A DNA stretch of 56,869 bases from Microbacterium sp. SS28 (GTDB lineage Bacteria > Actinomycetota > Actinomycetes > Actinomycetales > Microbacteriaceae): NCBI RefSeq assembly GCF_022761035.1, contig NZ_JAKWJP010000009.1, positions 1 through 56,869 on the forward strand, read 5' to 3'. The notes under the pieces are model-generated. The model did not search any database, was not told the DNA's origin, and worked only from the letters and a program-made list of their open reading frames with translations. A program made the position numbers and the translations under genes. Positions 17,212 to 25,877 of the stretch are shown piece by piece. Each line of letters opens with the position of its first letter. The stretch's first letter is position 1.

Positions 17212-18521
17212 CTGCGATGCCGCAGGAGATCCCGACCGCTGCGCCCGGGCGCCTCGGCCTGCCCCGCGCCGCATGGCTTATCGGCCCCGCGCTGGTCGCG
17301 GGAGTCGCCTACCTCGACCCCGGAAACGTCGCGAGCAACATGACGGCCGGCGCGATCTACGGCTACCTGCTCGTGTGGGTCGTCGTGCTCGGCAACGTCA
17401 TGGCGTGGCTCATCCAGTACCTCTCCGCGAAGCTCGGGATCGTCACGGGCCGGAGCCTCCCCGAGATGCTCGGCGCGCGCATCACGAACAAGTGGGGCCG
17501 GCGGCTGTACTGGCTGCAGGCCGAGCTCGTCGCGATGGCGACCGACATCGCCGAGGTCATCGGCGGCGCGGTCGCGCTCAATCTGCTGTTCAACGTCCCG
17601 CTCCTGTGGGGCGGGATCATCACCGGGACCGTCTCGATCTGCCTCCTGCTGCTGCAGTCCAAGCGCGGCCCGCGCACGTTCGAGTTCGTCGTCATCGGGT
17701 TGCTCGCGATCATCGCGATCGGCTTCACCTTCGGCGTGCTCGTCGCGCCGCCCGACCCCGCGGGGGTCGTCGCGGGTCTCGTGCCGCGGTTCGAAGGCGC
17801 AGGCTCGGTGCTGCTCGCGGCCTCGATCCTGGGCGCGACGATCATGCCTCACGCGATCTACGCCCACAGCGCGCTCGCCCGCGATCGCTTCGCACCGCGC
17901 GCGCTCGGGGTGAGCACGACGACGGATGCCGCATCCCGCACGGGCCTCGAAGAGCTGCGCGGCATCTCGACGACGCGTCTCCTGCGCGCGACCCGCTGGG
18001 ATGTCACGATCGCCATGATCATCGCGGGCACCGTCAACCTCTGCATCTTGCTGCTCGCCGCCGCGAACCTCGCGGGCGTGCCGGGCACGCAGTCCCTCGA
18101 AGGCGCTTACGCGGCGCTCGAAGCGGGCCTCGGACCGCTGGTCGCGACCCTCTTCGCGGTCGGCCTGCTCGCGAGCGGCCTGGCCTCGACGTCGGTCGGC
18201 GCCTACGCGGGCGCCGAGATCATGCACGGACTGCTGCACGTCGATGTGCCGCTGATCGTTCGCCGCCTCGTGACGCTCATCCCGGCGCTGTTCATCCTCG
18301 CGATCGGATTCGACCCCACTCTCGCGCTCGTCCTGAGCCAGGTCGTCCTGTCGTTCGGCATCCCGTTCGCCCTCATCCCGCTCGTCGCGCTCACCGCGCG
18401 GCGCGACGTGCTCGGGTCGTTCCGCAACCGGGCGGCGACGACGGCCGCCGGGATCGCAGCATCCGTCTTCCTCATCGCCCTCAACGCGACGCTGCTGTGG
18501 CTCGTCTTCGCGGGGGCCTGA
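17202..18521 (+). CDS. mntH: Nramp-family divalent metal (Mn2+) transporter
   Basis: Proton-coupled Mn(II)/Fe(II) importer of the inner membrane. The 439-residue protein has about 11 membrane helices and both signature metal-site motifs: YLDPGNVASNMTAG in helix 1 (DPGN) and ATIMPHAIYAHSA in helix 6 (MPH). It starts at ATG 17202 in a leaderless arrangement with TAGGTT six bases upstream and no ribosome site. The start codon lies inside a palindromic operator. mntR follows after 26 bases on the same strand, forming a manganese homeostasis module. Confidence 0.94.
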   Translation: MPKTAMPQEIPTAAPGRLGLPRAAWLIGPALVAGVAYLDPGNVASNMTAGAIYGYLLVWVVVLGNVMAWLIQYLSAKLGIVTGRSLPEMLGARITNKWGRRLYWLQAELVAMATDIAEVIGGAVALNLLFNVPLLWGGIITGTVSICLLLLQSKRGPRTFEFVVIGLLAIIAIGFTFGVLVAPPDPAGVVAGLVPRFEGAGSVLLAASILGATIMPHAIYAHSALARDRFAPRALGVSTTTDAASRTGLEELRGISTTRLLRATRWDVTIAMIIAGTVNLCILLLAAANLAGVPGTQSLEGAYAALEAGLGPLVATLFAVGLLASGLASTSVGAYAGAEIMHGLLHVDVPLIVRRLVTLIPALFILAIGFDPTLALVLSQVVLSFGIPFALIPLVALTARRDVLGSFRNRAATTAAGIAASVFLIALNATLLWLVFAGA

Positions 18522-18547
18522 TCGGGACCTCCCGGTAGCCTGGGATC

Positions 18548-19186
18548 GTGCCGTCCCCCGCCGCAGACGACTATCTCAAGACGGTCTTCCACCACACCGA
18601 GTGGCAGGACGACCGCATCACGCCGTCGCAGCTCGCCTCCGAACTGGGCCTCGCTCCGTCGAGCGTCACCGAGATGGTGCAGAAGCTCGCGGCGCAGGGC
18701 CTCGTGACGCATCGGCCGTACGGTCCCATCGCCCTCACGCCCGAGGGCGCGCGCCGCGCGGCCGCCATCATCCGGCGGCACAGGCTCATCGAGACGTGGC
18801 TCGTGCGCGAGTTCGGGTACGGCTGGGACGAAGTGCACGACGAGGCCGAGGTGCTCGAGCACTCCATCAGCGACCGCCTGCTCGAGCGCATCGACGAGCG
18901 TCTGGGACGGCCCACGCACGATCCGCACGGCGATGCGATTCCGGATGCCGCGGGCACCGTGCATCGCGAGCCCTTCGTGCTGCTCGCCGCGGCGCGCGCC
19001 GGCCACGCGGGCCGCGTGCTGCGGGTGAGCGACCGCGACCCCGCGATCCTGCGCTCGCTCGTCGAGGTCGGCGTCGACGTCGGCAGCACCGTGGAGCTGA
19101 CGGATGCCGGCACCGTCGCCGTCGACGGCTCGGCGCCCGTCACGCTCCCCGTCGGCGCGGCGGAGGCGGTCTGGCTCACCGCCTGA
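18548..19186 (+). CDS. mntR: DtxR-family metal-dependent repressor, MntR type
   Basis: Metal-responsive repressor of 212 residues. It has an N-terminal winged helix (DDYLKTVFHHTEW to about 70, with LGLAPSSVTEMVQKLAAQGLV), a dimerisation helix region with HRLIETWL, and a C-terminal SH3-like domain (about 150-212). The metal site reads EAEVLEH, with Glu where iron-sensing DtxR/IdeR have Cys, as in Mn-sensing members. GTG 18548 has TAGCCT (18536-18541) six bases upstream, so it can be transcribed separately from mntH as well as by read-through. The twin palindromes before mntH are its likely targets. Confidence 0.88.
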   Translation: MPSPAADDYLKTVFHHTEWQDDRITPSQLASELGLAPSSVTEMVQKLAAQGLVTHRPYGPIALTPEGARRAAAIIRRHRLIETWLVREFGYGWDEVHDEAEVLEHSISDRLLERIDERLGRPTHDPHGDAIPDAAGTVHREPFVLLAAARAGHAGRVLRVSDRDPAILRSLVEVGVDVGSTVELTDAGTVAVDGSAPVTLPVGAAEAVWLTA

Positions 19187-19191
19187 TCCCA

Positions 19192-19312
19192 GCGACTCGC
19201 CAGAATCGTCGCTCCCACCACGCGCATCCCGGCGACTCGCCAGAATCGGCGCCCCCACCCGCGCATCCCGGCGACCCGCCAGAATCGGCGCCCCCACCCA
19301 GGGGCCGCGGGA
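19192..19312. repeat. Three 39-40 bp tandem repeats between convergent genes
   Basis: The motif GCGACTCGCCAGAATCG begins at 19192, 19232 and (one change, GCGACCC) 19271. Units of 40 and 39 bases cover nearly all of the gap between mntR and the convergent SDR gene. Each unit can form a short hairpin between GCGAC/GGCG and GTCGC/CGCC, so the array may work as a two-way terminator. Its sequence is unrelated to the 74-bp family. Confidence 0.8.
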
Positions 19313-19316
19313 TCGG

Positions 19317-20273
19317 TCAGCGGGCGGCGCGGACCTTCGCGGCCTTCTCGAGCGGCCAGGGCATGCGCGTCGCGTCGGCGCAGACGCGCCAGATGCGCTC
19401 GGCGATGTCGGCGCTGCGCACGATCTTCGAGGGCGTCACGACCCGCGGCTCGCCCCGCGTGCCGAAGCGCGGACCGACGAACGACCCGCCCTCGATCGAG
19501 GGGTCGACGAGTGCGCGCACGAGCGGCCACGCGCCGTGCTCCTTGGACTGCGCGAACGCCGCCTGCAGGTTGTCGACGAAGCGCGTCGTGCGGGTCGGCT
19601 CGTTGACGCCGCGGATGCCGGTGGTGCGACCGCTCGTCGAGTACCCCGGATGCGCGACGACGCTCGAGACGTCCACCCCCGCGGCGCGGAGCCGCCGGTC
19701 GGCTTCGAAGCCCAGCACGCTCGTCGCGATCTTCGACTGGACGTACGCGCGCCACGGCGTGTACCCCTCGCGAAGCTGCGGGTCGACGGGGTCGTAGGGG
19801 CTGATGGTCGTCGACATGCTCCCGAGCCACACGAGGCGACCGGATGCCGCAGCCAGCGTCGTGAGCAGCTCGCCGGCGAGCGCGTAGTGGCCGAGGGCGT
19901 TCGTCGCGAAGACGAGCTCGTGGCCGTCCTGCGTCTCCTCGCGCTCCTTCGGCGGATGCACGATCCCGGCATTCAGCAGGACGCCGTCGTGGGCGCCGCC
20001 GCCGCGCGCCGTCGCGGCCGCCGCACGCACGGATCCGAGATTGCTCGTGTCGAGCAGGAGCGTCTCGATCGAGGCATCCGGATTCCTGCGCAGCACCGCC
20101 GCACGCGCTGCGGCGAGGCGGTTCGGACTGCGTCCCGTCATGACGACGTGCGCGCCCGCGGCGGCCAGCTGCTCCGTCGAGAAATAGCCGAGGCCCGCAT
20201 TGGATCCGGTAACGAGGTACCGGCGTCCATGCAGGTCGGGGAGATGCTGGGGGTCCCAGTCGGGGCGGGCCAC
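19317..20273 (-). CDS. Short-chain dehydrogenase/reductase
   Basis: NAD(P)-dependent SDR of 318 residues. The cofactor motif is YLVTGSNAGLGYFSTEQL, the structural motif is LLNAGIV, and the catalytic pair is in RAYVQSK (Y-x-x-x-K). It has the long C-terminal part of the retinol-dehydrogenase/WWOX-like group, often annotated as oxidoreductase of unknown substrate. GTG 20273 is chosen because TAGTCT lies seven bases upstream; a longer ATG start at 20317 would overlap the divergent HAD gene start. The substrate is unknown. Confidence 0.88.
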   Translation of the reverse strand: MARPDWDPQHLPDLHGRRYLVTGSNAGLGYFSTEQLAAAGAHVVMTGRSPNRLAAARAAVLRRNPDASIETLLLDTSNLGSVRAAAATARGGGAHDGVLLNAGIVHPPKEREETQDGHELVFATNALGHYALAGELLTTLAAASGRLVWLGSMSTTISPYDPVDPQLREGYTPWRAYVQSKIATSVLGFEADRRLRAAGVDVSSVVAHPGYSTSGRTTGIRGVNEPTRTTRFVDNLQAAFAQSKEHGAWPLVRALVDPSIEGGSFVGPRFGTRGEPRVVTPSKIVRSADIAERIWRVCADATRMPWPLEKAAKVRAAR

Positions 20274-20316
20274 GGCTTCGAGACTAGAGGCATCCAGCCC
20301 TCGATAGGCTGGCCGC

Positions 20317-21126
20317 ATGCGGACCCGCGCCGATATCGAATGCTGGCTCACCGATATGGACGGCGTACTCGTCCACGAGAACCGCCCCATCCCGGGGGCA
20401 GCCGAGCTGCTCGCGCACTGGCGCGACTCGGGAACGCCGTTCCTCGTGCTCACGAACAACCCGATCTTCACGCCGCGCGACCTCAGTGCGCGCCTCCGGA
20501 TGTCGGGGCTCGACGTGCCCGAGGAGCGCATCTGGACGTCGGCCCTCGCGACCGCCGAGTTCCTTCGGTCGCAGCTGCCGGGCGGCACGGCGTTCGTCAT
20601 CGGCGAGGCGGGCCTGACGACGGCGCTGCACGAGGCGGGCTACATCATGACCGAGTCGCAGCCCGACTACGTCGTGGTCGGCGAGACGCGGCAGTACTCG
20701 TTCGAGGCGATCACGAAGGCGATCCGCTTCATCAACGCGGGCGCGCGGTTCATCATCACGAACCCCGACGCGACGGGGCCCACGCCGCACGGCATCGTCC
20801 CCGCGACGGGCTCGTTCGCGGCGCTCATCACGAAGGCGACGGGCAAGGAGCCCTACGTCGTCGGCAAGCCCAACCCCATGATGTTCCGCTCGGCACTCAA
20901 CCGCATCGGGGCGCATTCCGAGACGACGGGCATGATCGGCGACCGCATGGACACCGACGTCGTCGCGGGCATCGAGGCGGGCCTGCACACGGTGCTCGTG
21001 CTGACGGGCATCAGCGACCCCGCCGAGATCGAGCGCTACCCGTTCCGCCCCGACGAGGTGCTCGACTCCGTCGCCGACCTGCTTCCGGAAGAGCCCGTCG
21101 AGCTCGAACTGTCCGAAGGGCTCTAG
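20317..21126 (+). CDS. HAD-IIA family sugar/nucleotide phosphatase (NagD-like)
   Basis: Haloacid dehalogenase-type phosphatase of 269 residues with a C2-type cap. Motif I is WLTDMDGVLVHEN (Asp nucleophile), motif II is VLTNNP, and the C-terminal motif is MIGDRMDTDVVAGIEAG. NagD-like enzymes hydrolyse UMP, GMP or phosphosugars; the exact substrate is open. ATG 20317 has TAGGCT (20305-20310) six bases before it, a leaderless start. It is first in a short run with the YdeI-like gene, whose ATG follows its stop directly. Confidence 0.88.
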   Translation: MRTRADIECWLTDMDGVLVHENRPIPGAAELLAHWRDSGTPFLVLTNNPIFTPRDLSARLRMSGLDVPEERIWTSALATAEFLRSQLPGGTAFVIGEAGLTTALHEAGYIMTESQPDYVVVGETRQYSFEAITKAIRFINAGARFIITNPDATGPTPHGIVPATGSFAALITKATGKEPYVVGKPNPMMFRSALNRIGAHSETTGMIGDRMDTDVVAGIEAGLHTVLVLTGISDPAEIERYPFRPDEVLDSVADLLPEEPVELELSEGL

Positions 21127-21702
21127 ATGGGAGCTCTCGACGACGGCGAGCGGGTCATGGCACGGGATGCCGCGTCCTGGCGCGCGTGGCTCGAGCAGCA
21201 CCATGCGACGTCGAAGGGCGCGTGGCTCGTGCGGCCCCGCCCCGGCTCGGGCCTCGAGCTCGTCGACTACGAGGACGCGATCCTGCACGCCCTGTGCTTC
21301 GGCTGGATCGACGGGCCCGTCCGGTCGTTCGATGCCGAGACCGGCGGCCTGTGGTTCGCCCCGCGCCGCCCCTCGAGCGGCTGGGCCGCGACCAACAAGG
21401 CACGCCTCGTGCTGCTCGAAGAGCGCGGCCTCATGGCCGAGGCCGGCATCCGTGCCGTCGAACTCGCGAAGGCCAACGGATCGTGGACGATCCTCGACAA
21501 CGCCGAGGCCCTGCGCGAGCCGGAGGATCTGAAGGCGGGATTGGATGCCGCTCCCGCGGCCCGGGCTGCGTGGGACGCGTTCCCTCCGTCCGCGCGCAAG
21601 TTCGGCATCGCCGCCGTCGACGCGGCGCGGCGTGCCGACACGCGCGCCGCGCGGATCGAGAAGATCGTGGCGGACGCTGCCGCAGGGAAGAGACCGAACT
21701 GA
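21127..21702 (+). CDS. YdeI/OmpD-associated family protein
   Basis: This 191-residue protein matches the YdeI family in its conserved blocks: WRAWLEQHHATSKGAW (18-33), YEDAILHALCFGWIDG, FAPRRPSSGWAATNK, and a C-terminal WDAFPPSARK segment. E. coli YdeI has been linked to resistance to cationic peptides, but the biochemical role is not known, so no function is asserted. The gene begins directly after the HAD stop codon and its own stop overlaps the next ATG (TGATG), pointing to one transcript. Confidence 0.8.
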   Translation: MGALDDGERVMARDAASWRAWLEQHHATSKGAWLVRPRPGSGLELVDYEDAILHALCFGWIDGPVRSFDAETGGLWFAPRRPSSGWAATNKARLVLLEERGLMAEAGIRAVELAKANGSWTILDNAEALREPEDLKAGLDAAPAARAAWDAFPPSARKFGIAAVDAARRADTRAARIEKIVADAAAGKRPN

Positions 21703-21815
21703 TGCCCCAGGACCAGGCCCTGCTGTTCGGCGTGACGATCGTGATCCTCACGGGGACCCTCATCGTGTGGATCGTCGCCTACATCCGGATGAACCGGCGC
21801 GACAAGGACGACTGA
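21702..21815 (+). CDS. 37-residue single-pass membrane protein
   Basis: This small frame starts at ATG 21702, overlapping the stop of the YdeI-like gene by one base. It encodes a polar start (MPQDQ), one hydrophobic segment (about residues 7-27) and a basic/acidic tail MNRRDKDD. The overlap and clean membrane topology argue for a real gene. The function is unknown. Confidence 0.6.
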   Translation: MPQDQALLFGVTIVILTGTLIVWIVAYIRMNRRDKDD

Positions 21816-21836
21816 CCCGCCCCGTACGATCGGGAT

Positions 21837-22019
21837 ATGTCGCTCGCCGTCATCCTCCTCGCGCTCGGCTGTCTCGTCGCCGCGACGTTCCTCTGGCAGC
21901 GCAACAAGACGGCCGGCATCGACGGCGCCGGCCGCGGGTGGACGCGCGTCGCGATCACGGTCCTCGTGCTGGCGGGCGTCATGCTCGCGCTCGCCTCGCA
22001 GACGATCTTCCGCGGCTGA
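21837..22019 (+). CDS. 60-residue membrane protein with two helices
   Basis: ATG 21837 is preceded by TACGAT (21825-21830) exactly six bases upstream, a leaderless promoter. The protein has a hydrophobic helix at about residues 2-19, a short basic loop (WQRNKTAGIDGAGRGWTR) and a second helix at about 38-55. There are no recognisable motifs. It may be a small subunit or a stress-related membrane peptide; nothing in the sequence decides. Confidence 0.6.
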   Translation: MSLAVILLALGCLVAATFLWQRNKTAGIDGAGRGWTRVAITVLVLAGVMLALASQTIFRG

Positions 22020-22122
22020 CCTCCCGCTCGTCCGATCGGGTTCGAAACCGCGCGTATGACGGGCCGTCCGCCCCGGCGACGGTGATCCGTGCGGTCTCGG
22101 CAGGCTCTGCGCCGCTCGCGGG

Positions 22123-22701
22123 CTACTGCGGGGCGAGCCCCAGGTCGTCGAGGTCGATCGCGGCGAGCCACTCGAGGCCCGCGGCCTCGACGGCGGCCTG
22201 CGCGCCGGTCTTGCGATCGACGATGACGGCGACCGCGACGGGCTCGGCACCTTCGCGGCGCAGTGCCTCGACGGCCTTGAGCGCCGACTGGCCCGTGGTC
22301 GAGGTGTCTTCGACGACGACGACGCGCTTGCCCGCGACATCCGCCCCCTCGACCTGGCGGCCGCGGCCGTGGTCCTTGGGCTCCTTGCGCACGACGAACG
22401 CGTCGAGCGGCGCGTCGGTGCGTGCGGACTCGTGCATGACGGAGTTCGCGATGGGGTCGGCGCCGAGCGTCAGGCCGCCGACCGCGACGATGCCGTCGAC
22501 GTCGCGGATGAGGTCGAGCATGATCCGCCCGATCGCAGGAGCGGCCCGGTGGTCGAGCGTGAGCTTGCGCATGTCGACGTAGTACGTCGCCTTCTTCCCG
22601 CTCGACAGCGTGAAGTCGCCGTGGAATACCGCCTCGTCCTTGATGAGCGCGATGAGCGCCTGACGGTCGGCTTCGAGTGAGGGCGTGGAGGCGGCGGTCA
22701 T
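22123..22701 (-). CDS. pyrE: Orotate phosphoribosyltransferase
   Basis: Joins orotate and PRPP to form OMP in pyrimidine synthesis. The 192-residue protein has the PRPP loop VVVVEDTSTTGQSAL and the family N-terminal region FHGDFTLSSGKKATYYVDMRK. The length is normal for the stand-alone enzyme. ATG 22701 has TAGAAT (22713-22708) six bases upstream, one of the best -10 boxes here and again leaderless. It is divergent from pntA. Confidence 0.95.
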   Translation of the reverse strand: MTAASTPSLEADRQALIALIKDEAVFHGDFTLSSGKKATYYVDMRKLTLDHRAAPAIGRIMLDLIRDVDGIVAVGGLTLGADPIANSVMHESARTDAPLDAFVVRKEPKDHGRGRQVEGADVAGKRVVVVEDTSTTGQSALKAVEALRREGAEPVAVAVIVDRKTGAQAAVEAAGLEWLAAIDLDDLGLAPQ

Positions 22702-22855
22702 GCCTCGATTCTACGGATCGCCCCCGGCGCGTGATCGCGCGCCCCGGCCCCCGCTCGCCCGGTCGGCGGCCGTCTAGAGTCGGAGATGCACGACCGCCCG
22801 CGGTCCGACCCCGGTCCGCTCCGAGTGGCACATCGTCGCGAGCGGAGGAGCCTGC

Positions 22856-24406
22856 ATGGCGCGCATCGGCATCGTCGCGGAGCAGGCCGGCGAGACGCGG
22901 GTCGCCGCGACGCCCTCAACGGTCGAGAAGCTCCGCGGCCTCGGATACGACGTCATCGTCGAGCGCGGCGCAGGCAGTGCGTCCGCGTTCCCGGATGCCG
23001 CATTCGAGGCGTCGGGAGCGGCGCTCGTGGACCGCGCCGACGCGTGGCACGCCGACATCGTCCTCAAGGTCGACGCGCCCACGCCGGACGAGGTCGGCCT
23101 GCTCGCCGACGACGCAACGGTCATCGGCATCCTGAGCCCTGCTCTGCGTCCCGACGTGCGGGAGTCCCTCGCGGTGCGCGGCCTCACGGCGCTCGCGCTC
23201 GACGCCGTGCCGCGCATCTCGCGCGCGCAGTCGATGGACGTCCTGAGCTCGATGGCGAACATCTCGGGCTACCGCGCCGTCATCGAGGCCGCGCACGAGT
23301 TCGGCCGCTTCTTCACAGGCCAGGTGACGGCGGCGGGCAAGGTGCCGCCCGCGAAGGTGCTCGTCGCGGGCGCGGGCGTCGCGGGGCTCGCCGCGATCGG
23401 CGCGGCATCGAGCCTCGGCGCGATCGTGCGGGCGACCGACCCGCGGCCCGAGGTGGCCGATCAGGTCAAGTCGATCGGCGGCACGTATCTTCCCGTCGAG
23501 GCGGTCGTCGAGCAGTCGACAGACGGCTACGCCAAGGCCACGAGCGAGGGGTACGACCGCGCCGCCGCCGCGCTGTACTCGGCGCAGGCGGCCGACGTCG
23601 ACATCATCGTCACGACGGCCCTCATTCCGGGCCGCCCTGCGCCCCGGCTCATCACGGCGGCGGATGTCGCATCCATGCGTCCCGGCAGCGTCATCGTCGA
23701 CATGGCCGCCGCGCAGGGCGGCAACGTCGAAGGCTCGGTCGCGGGCGAGCGCGTCGTGACGCCGAACGGCGTCGTGATCCTCGGCTACACCGACCTCGCC
23801 GGCCGCCTGCCGACGCAGGCGTCCCAGCTCTACGGCACGAACCTGCTCAATCTGCTCAAGCTCCTCACCCCGGCGAAGGACGGCACACTCGTCCTCGACT
23901 TCGACGACGTCGTGCAGCGCTCGATCACCGTCGTGCGCGGCGGCGCCTCGACGTGGCCGCCGCCCGCCGTGTCGGTGTCGGCGGCGCCCGCTCAGGCGCC
24001 GGCTGCGGCATCCGTCGCCCCCGTCGTGGGGGTCGCCAAGAAGGAGGGCCTCTCGAAGGGCGCCCGGACAGGGCTCATGGCCCTCGGGATCGGCGCGCTG
24101 TTCGCCCTCGCGGCGGTCGCGCCCGAGCCGCTCCCGCAGCACCTCACGGTGCTCGTGCTGTCGGTCGTCGTCGGCTTCTACGTCATCGGGCACGTGCACC
24201 ACGCCCTGCACACGCCGCTCATGAGCGTCACGAACGCGATCTCGGGCATCATCATCGTCGGCGCCATGGTGCAGATCACACTGCCCGACCTCACGGTGCA
24301 GATCCTCGCCGCGATCGCCGTGCTGCTCGCGAGCATCAACATCTTCGGAGGCTTCTCGGTCACCCGACGAATGCTCGCGATGTTCTCGAAGGGCGGCGAG
24401 AAGTGA
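22856..24406 (+). CDS. pntA: NAD(P) transhydrogenase, alpha subunit
   Basis: Alpha subunit of the proton-pumping transhydrogenase that exchanges hydride between NADH and NADP+. The 516 residues comprise the NAD-binding domain I (MARIGIVAEQAGETRVAATP start, VLVAGAGVAGLAAIGAA dinucleotide fold) and, after an Ala/Pro linker near 365-400, about four C-terminal membrane helices. It is thus the fused full-length form. AGGAG is five bases before ATG 22856. A TAGAGT box at 22775-22780 suggests a 5' leader of about 70 bases. The stop overlaps the pntB GTG. Confidence 0.94.
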   Translation: MARIGIVAEQAGETRVAATPSTVEKLRGLGYDVIVERGAGSASAFPDAAFEASGAALVDRADAWHADIVLKVDAPTPDEVGLLADDATVIGILSPALRPDVRESLAVRGLTALALDAVPRISRAQSMDVLSSMANISGYRAVIEAAHEFGRFFTGQVTAAGKVPPAKVLVAGAGVAGLAAIGAASSLGAIVRATDPRPEVADQVKSIGGTYLPVEAVVEQSTDGYAKATSEGYDRAAAALYSAQAADVDIIVTTALIPGRPAPRLITAADVASMRPGSVIVDMAAAQGGNVEGSVAGERVVTPNGVVILGYTDLAGRLPTQASQLYGTNLLNLLKLLTPAKDGTLVLDFDDVVQRSITVVRGGASTWPPPAVSVSAAPAQAPAAASVAPVVGVAKKEGLSKGARTGLMALGIGALFALAAVAPEPLPQHLTVLVLSVVVGFYVIGHVHHALHTPLMSVTNAISGIIIVGAMVQITLPDLTVQILAAIAVLLASINIFGGFSVTRRMLAMFSKGGEK

Positions 24407-25803
24407 CTGCTGCATCGATCGCGACCGCCGCCTACATCGTCGCTGCGCTGCTGTTCATCCTGAGCCTGCATGGCCTCAGCAAGCACGAGACCGCCCGCGG
24501 AGGTGTGACCTACGGCATCGCCGGCATGACGATCGCGCTGCTCGCGACGGCGTGGCTCACCGCGGAGGGCGCCTGGGGCGATCCGCAGGCGTCGCTCGGG
24601 CTGGTGCTCCTCGTCGTCGCGGTCGTGGTGGGCGGCACGATCGGGCTGTGGCGGGCGCGCGTCGTCGAGATGACCGGGATGCCGGAGCTCATCGCCCTCC
24701 TGCACTCCTTCGTGGGTCTCGCGGCGGTGCTCGTCGGCTGGAACGGCGCGCTCTACGACACGGGGCTCACCGGCGCGCTCGCCGACATCCACCACGCCGA
24801 GGTCTTCATCGGCGTCTTCATCGGCGCCGTGACCTTCACGGGATCGATCGTCGCGTTCCTCAAGCTCTCGGCGCGGATGTCGTCCAAGCCGCTCATGCTG
24901 CCCGGCAAGAACGCGCTCAACATCGGCGCGCTCGTCGCGTTCGTCGTGCTGACGGTCTGGTACGTCATCACGCCCGAGCTGTGGCTGCTCGTCGTCGTGA
25001 CGGTGCTCGCCCTGGCGCTCGGCTGGCACCTCGTCGCATCGATCGGCGGCGGCGACATGCCCGTCGTCGTCTCGATGCTCAACAGCTACTCGGGCTGGGC
25101 TGCCGCCGCGGCAGGCTTCCTGCTCAACAACGACCTGCTCATCATCACGGGCGCACTCGTCGGATCGTCGGGTGCCTACCTCAGCTACATCATGTGCAAG
25201 GCGATGAACCGCTCCTTCATCTCGGTCATCGCGGGCGGCTTCGGCATCGAGGCGCCACGCTCGTCCGACGAGCAGGTCGGCGAGCACCGCGAGATCGACG
25301 CCGCCGGCGTCGCGGAGCTGCTGAGCGCGGCATCCCGTGTCGTCATCACGCCCGGCTACGGCATGGCCGTCGCGCAGGCGCAGTACCCCGTCGCCGAGCT
25401 CGCGTCGCGACTGCGCGAGCGCGGCGTCGACGTGCAGTTCGGCATCCATCCCGTCGCCGGTCGCCTGCCGGGGCACATGAATGTCCTCCTCGCCGAGGCC
25501 AAGGTGCCGTACGACATCGTGCTCGAGATGGACGAGGTCAACGACGACTTCGCCGACACGTCGGTCGTGCTCGTGATCGGGGCGAACGACACCGTCAATC
25601 CGTCGGCGGCCGAGGATCCGACGTCGCCGATCGCAGGCATGCCCGTGCTGCGCGTGTGGGACGCCGAGAACGTCGTCGTCTTCAAGCGCTCGATGGCCTC
25701 GGGCTACGCGGGGGTGCAGAACCCGCTCTTCTTCCGCGAGAACGCCGCGATGCTCTTCGGCGACGCGAAGGAGCGGGTCGAGGACATCCTGCGCGCGCTC
25801 TGA
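24403..25803 (+). CDS. pntB: NAD(P) transhydrogenase, beta subunit
   Basis: Beta subunit with about eight or nine membrane helices (1-260) and the NADP-binding domain III at the C-terminus (ITPGYGMAVAQAQYPV, IGANDTVNPSA, FFRENAAMLFGDAK). It has 466 residues, close to E. coli PntB. GTG 24403 overlaps the pntA stop as GTGA, so the subunits are translationally coupled. A strong two-way terminator follows. Confidence 0.94.
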   Translation: MTAASIATAAYIVAALLFILSLHGLSKHETARGGVTYGIAGMTIALLATAWLTAEGAWGDPQASLGLVLLVVAVVVGGTIGLWRARVVEMTGMPELIALLHSFVGLAAVLVGWNGALYDTGLTGALADIHHAEVFIGVFIGAVTFTGSIVAFLKLSARMSSKPLMLPGKNALNIGALVAFVVLTVWYVITPELWLLVVVTVLALALGWHLVASIGGGDMPVVVSMLNSYSGWAAAAAGFLLNNDLLIITGALVGSSGAYLSYIMCKAMNRSFISVIAGGFGIEAPRSSDEQVGEHREIDAAGVAELLSAASRVVITPGYGMAVAQAQYPVAELASRLRERGVDVQFGIHPVAGRLPGHMNVLLAEAKVPYDIVLEMDEVNDDFADTSVVLVIGANDTVNPSAAEDPTSPIAGMPVLRVWDAENVVVFKRSMASGYAGVQNPLFFRENAAMLFGDAKERVEDILRAL

Positions 25804-25815
25804 GTCGCAGAACGA

Positions 25816-25859
25816 GAGACCGGATGCCGCGGCCCGGGTGGACTGCGGCATCCGGTCTC
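25816..25859. terminator. Two-way stem-loop terminator between pntB and ABC permease
   Basis: GAGACCGGATGCCGC (25816-25830) and GCGGCATCCGGTCTC (25845-25859) form a perfect 15-bp stem with a 14-base loop, in the 74-base gap between two convergent genes. The stem contains the GGATGCCGC word that is very frequent across this window. Confidence 0.75.
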
Positions 25860-25877
25860 GATCGACCGAGCCGGGCG

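Noticed and set aside
22036..22050. GGGTTCGAAACC resembles a tRNA T-arm
   Set aside because: No matching acceptor stem, D-arm or anticodon arm can be drawn at the right distances on either strand.
22786..22855. An ATG at 22786 five bases after TAGAGT looks like another leaderless start
   Set aside because: Its frame runs out of phase through pntA and only matches pntB far downstream. The pntA ATG at 22856 has a proper AGGAG, so TAGAGT is better read as the pntA promoter with a 70-base leader.
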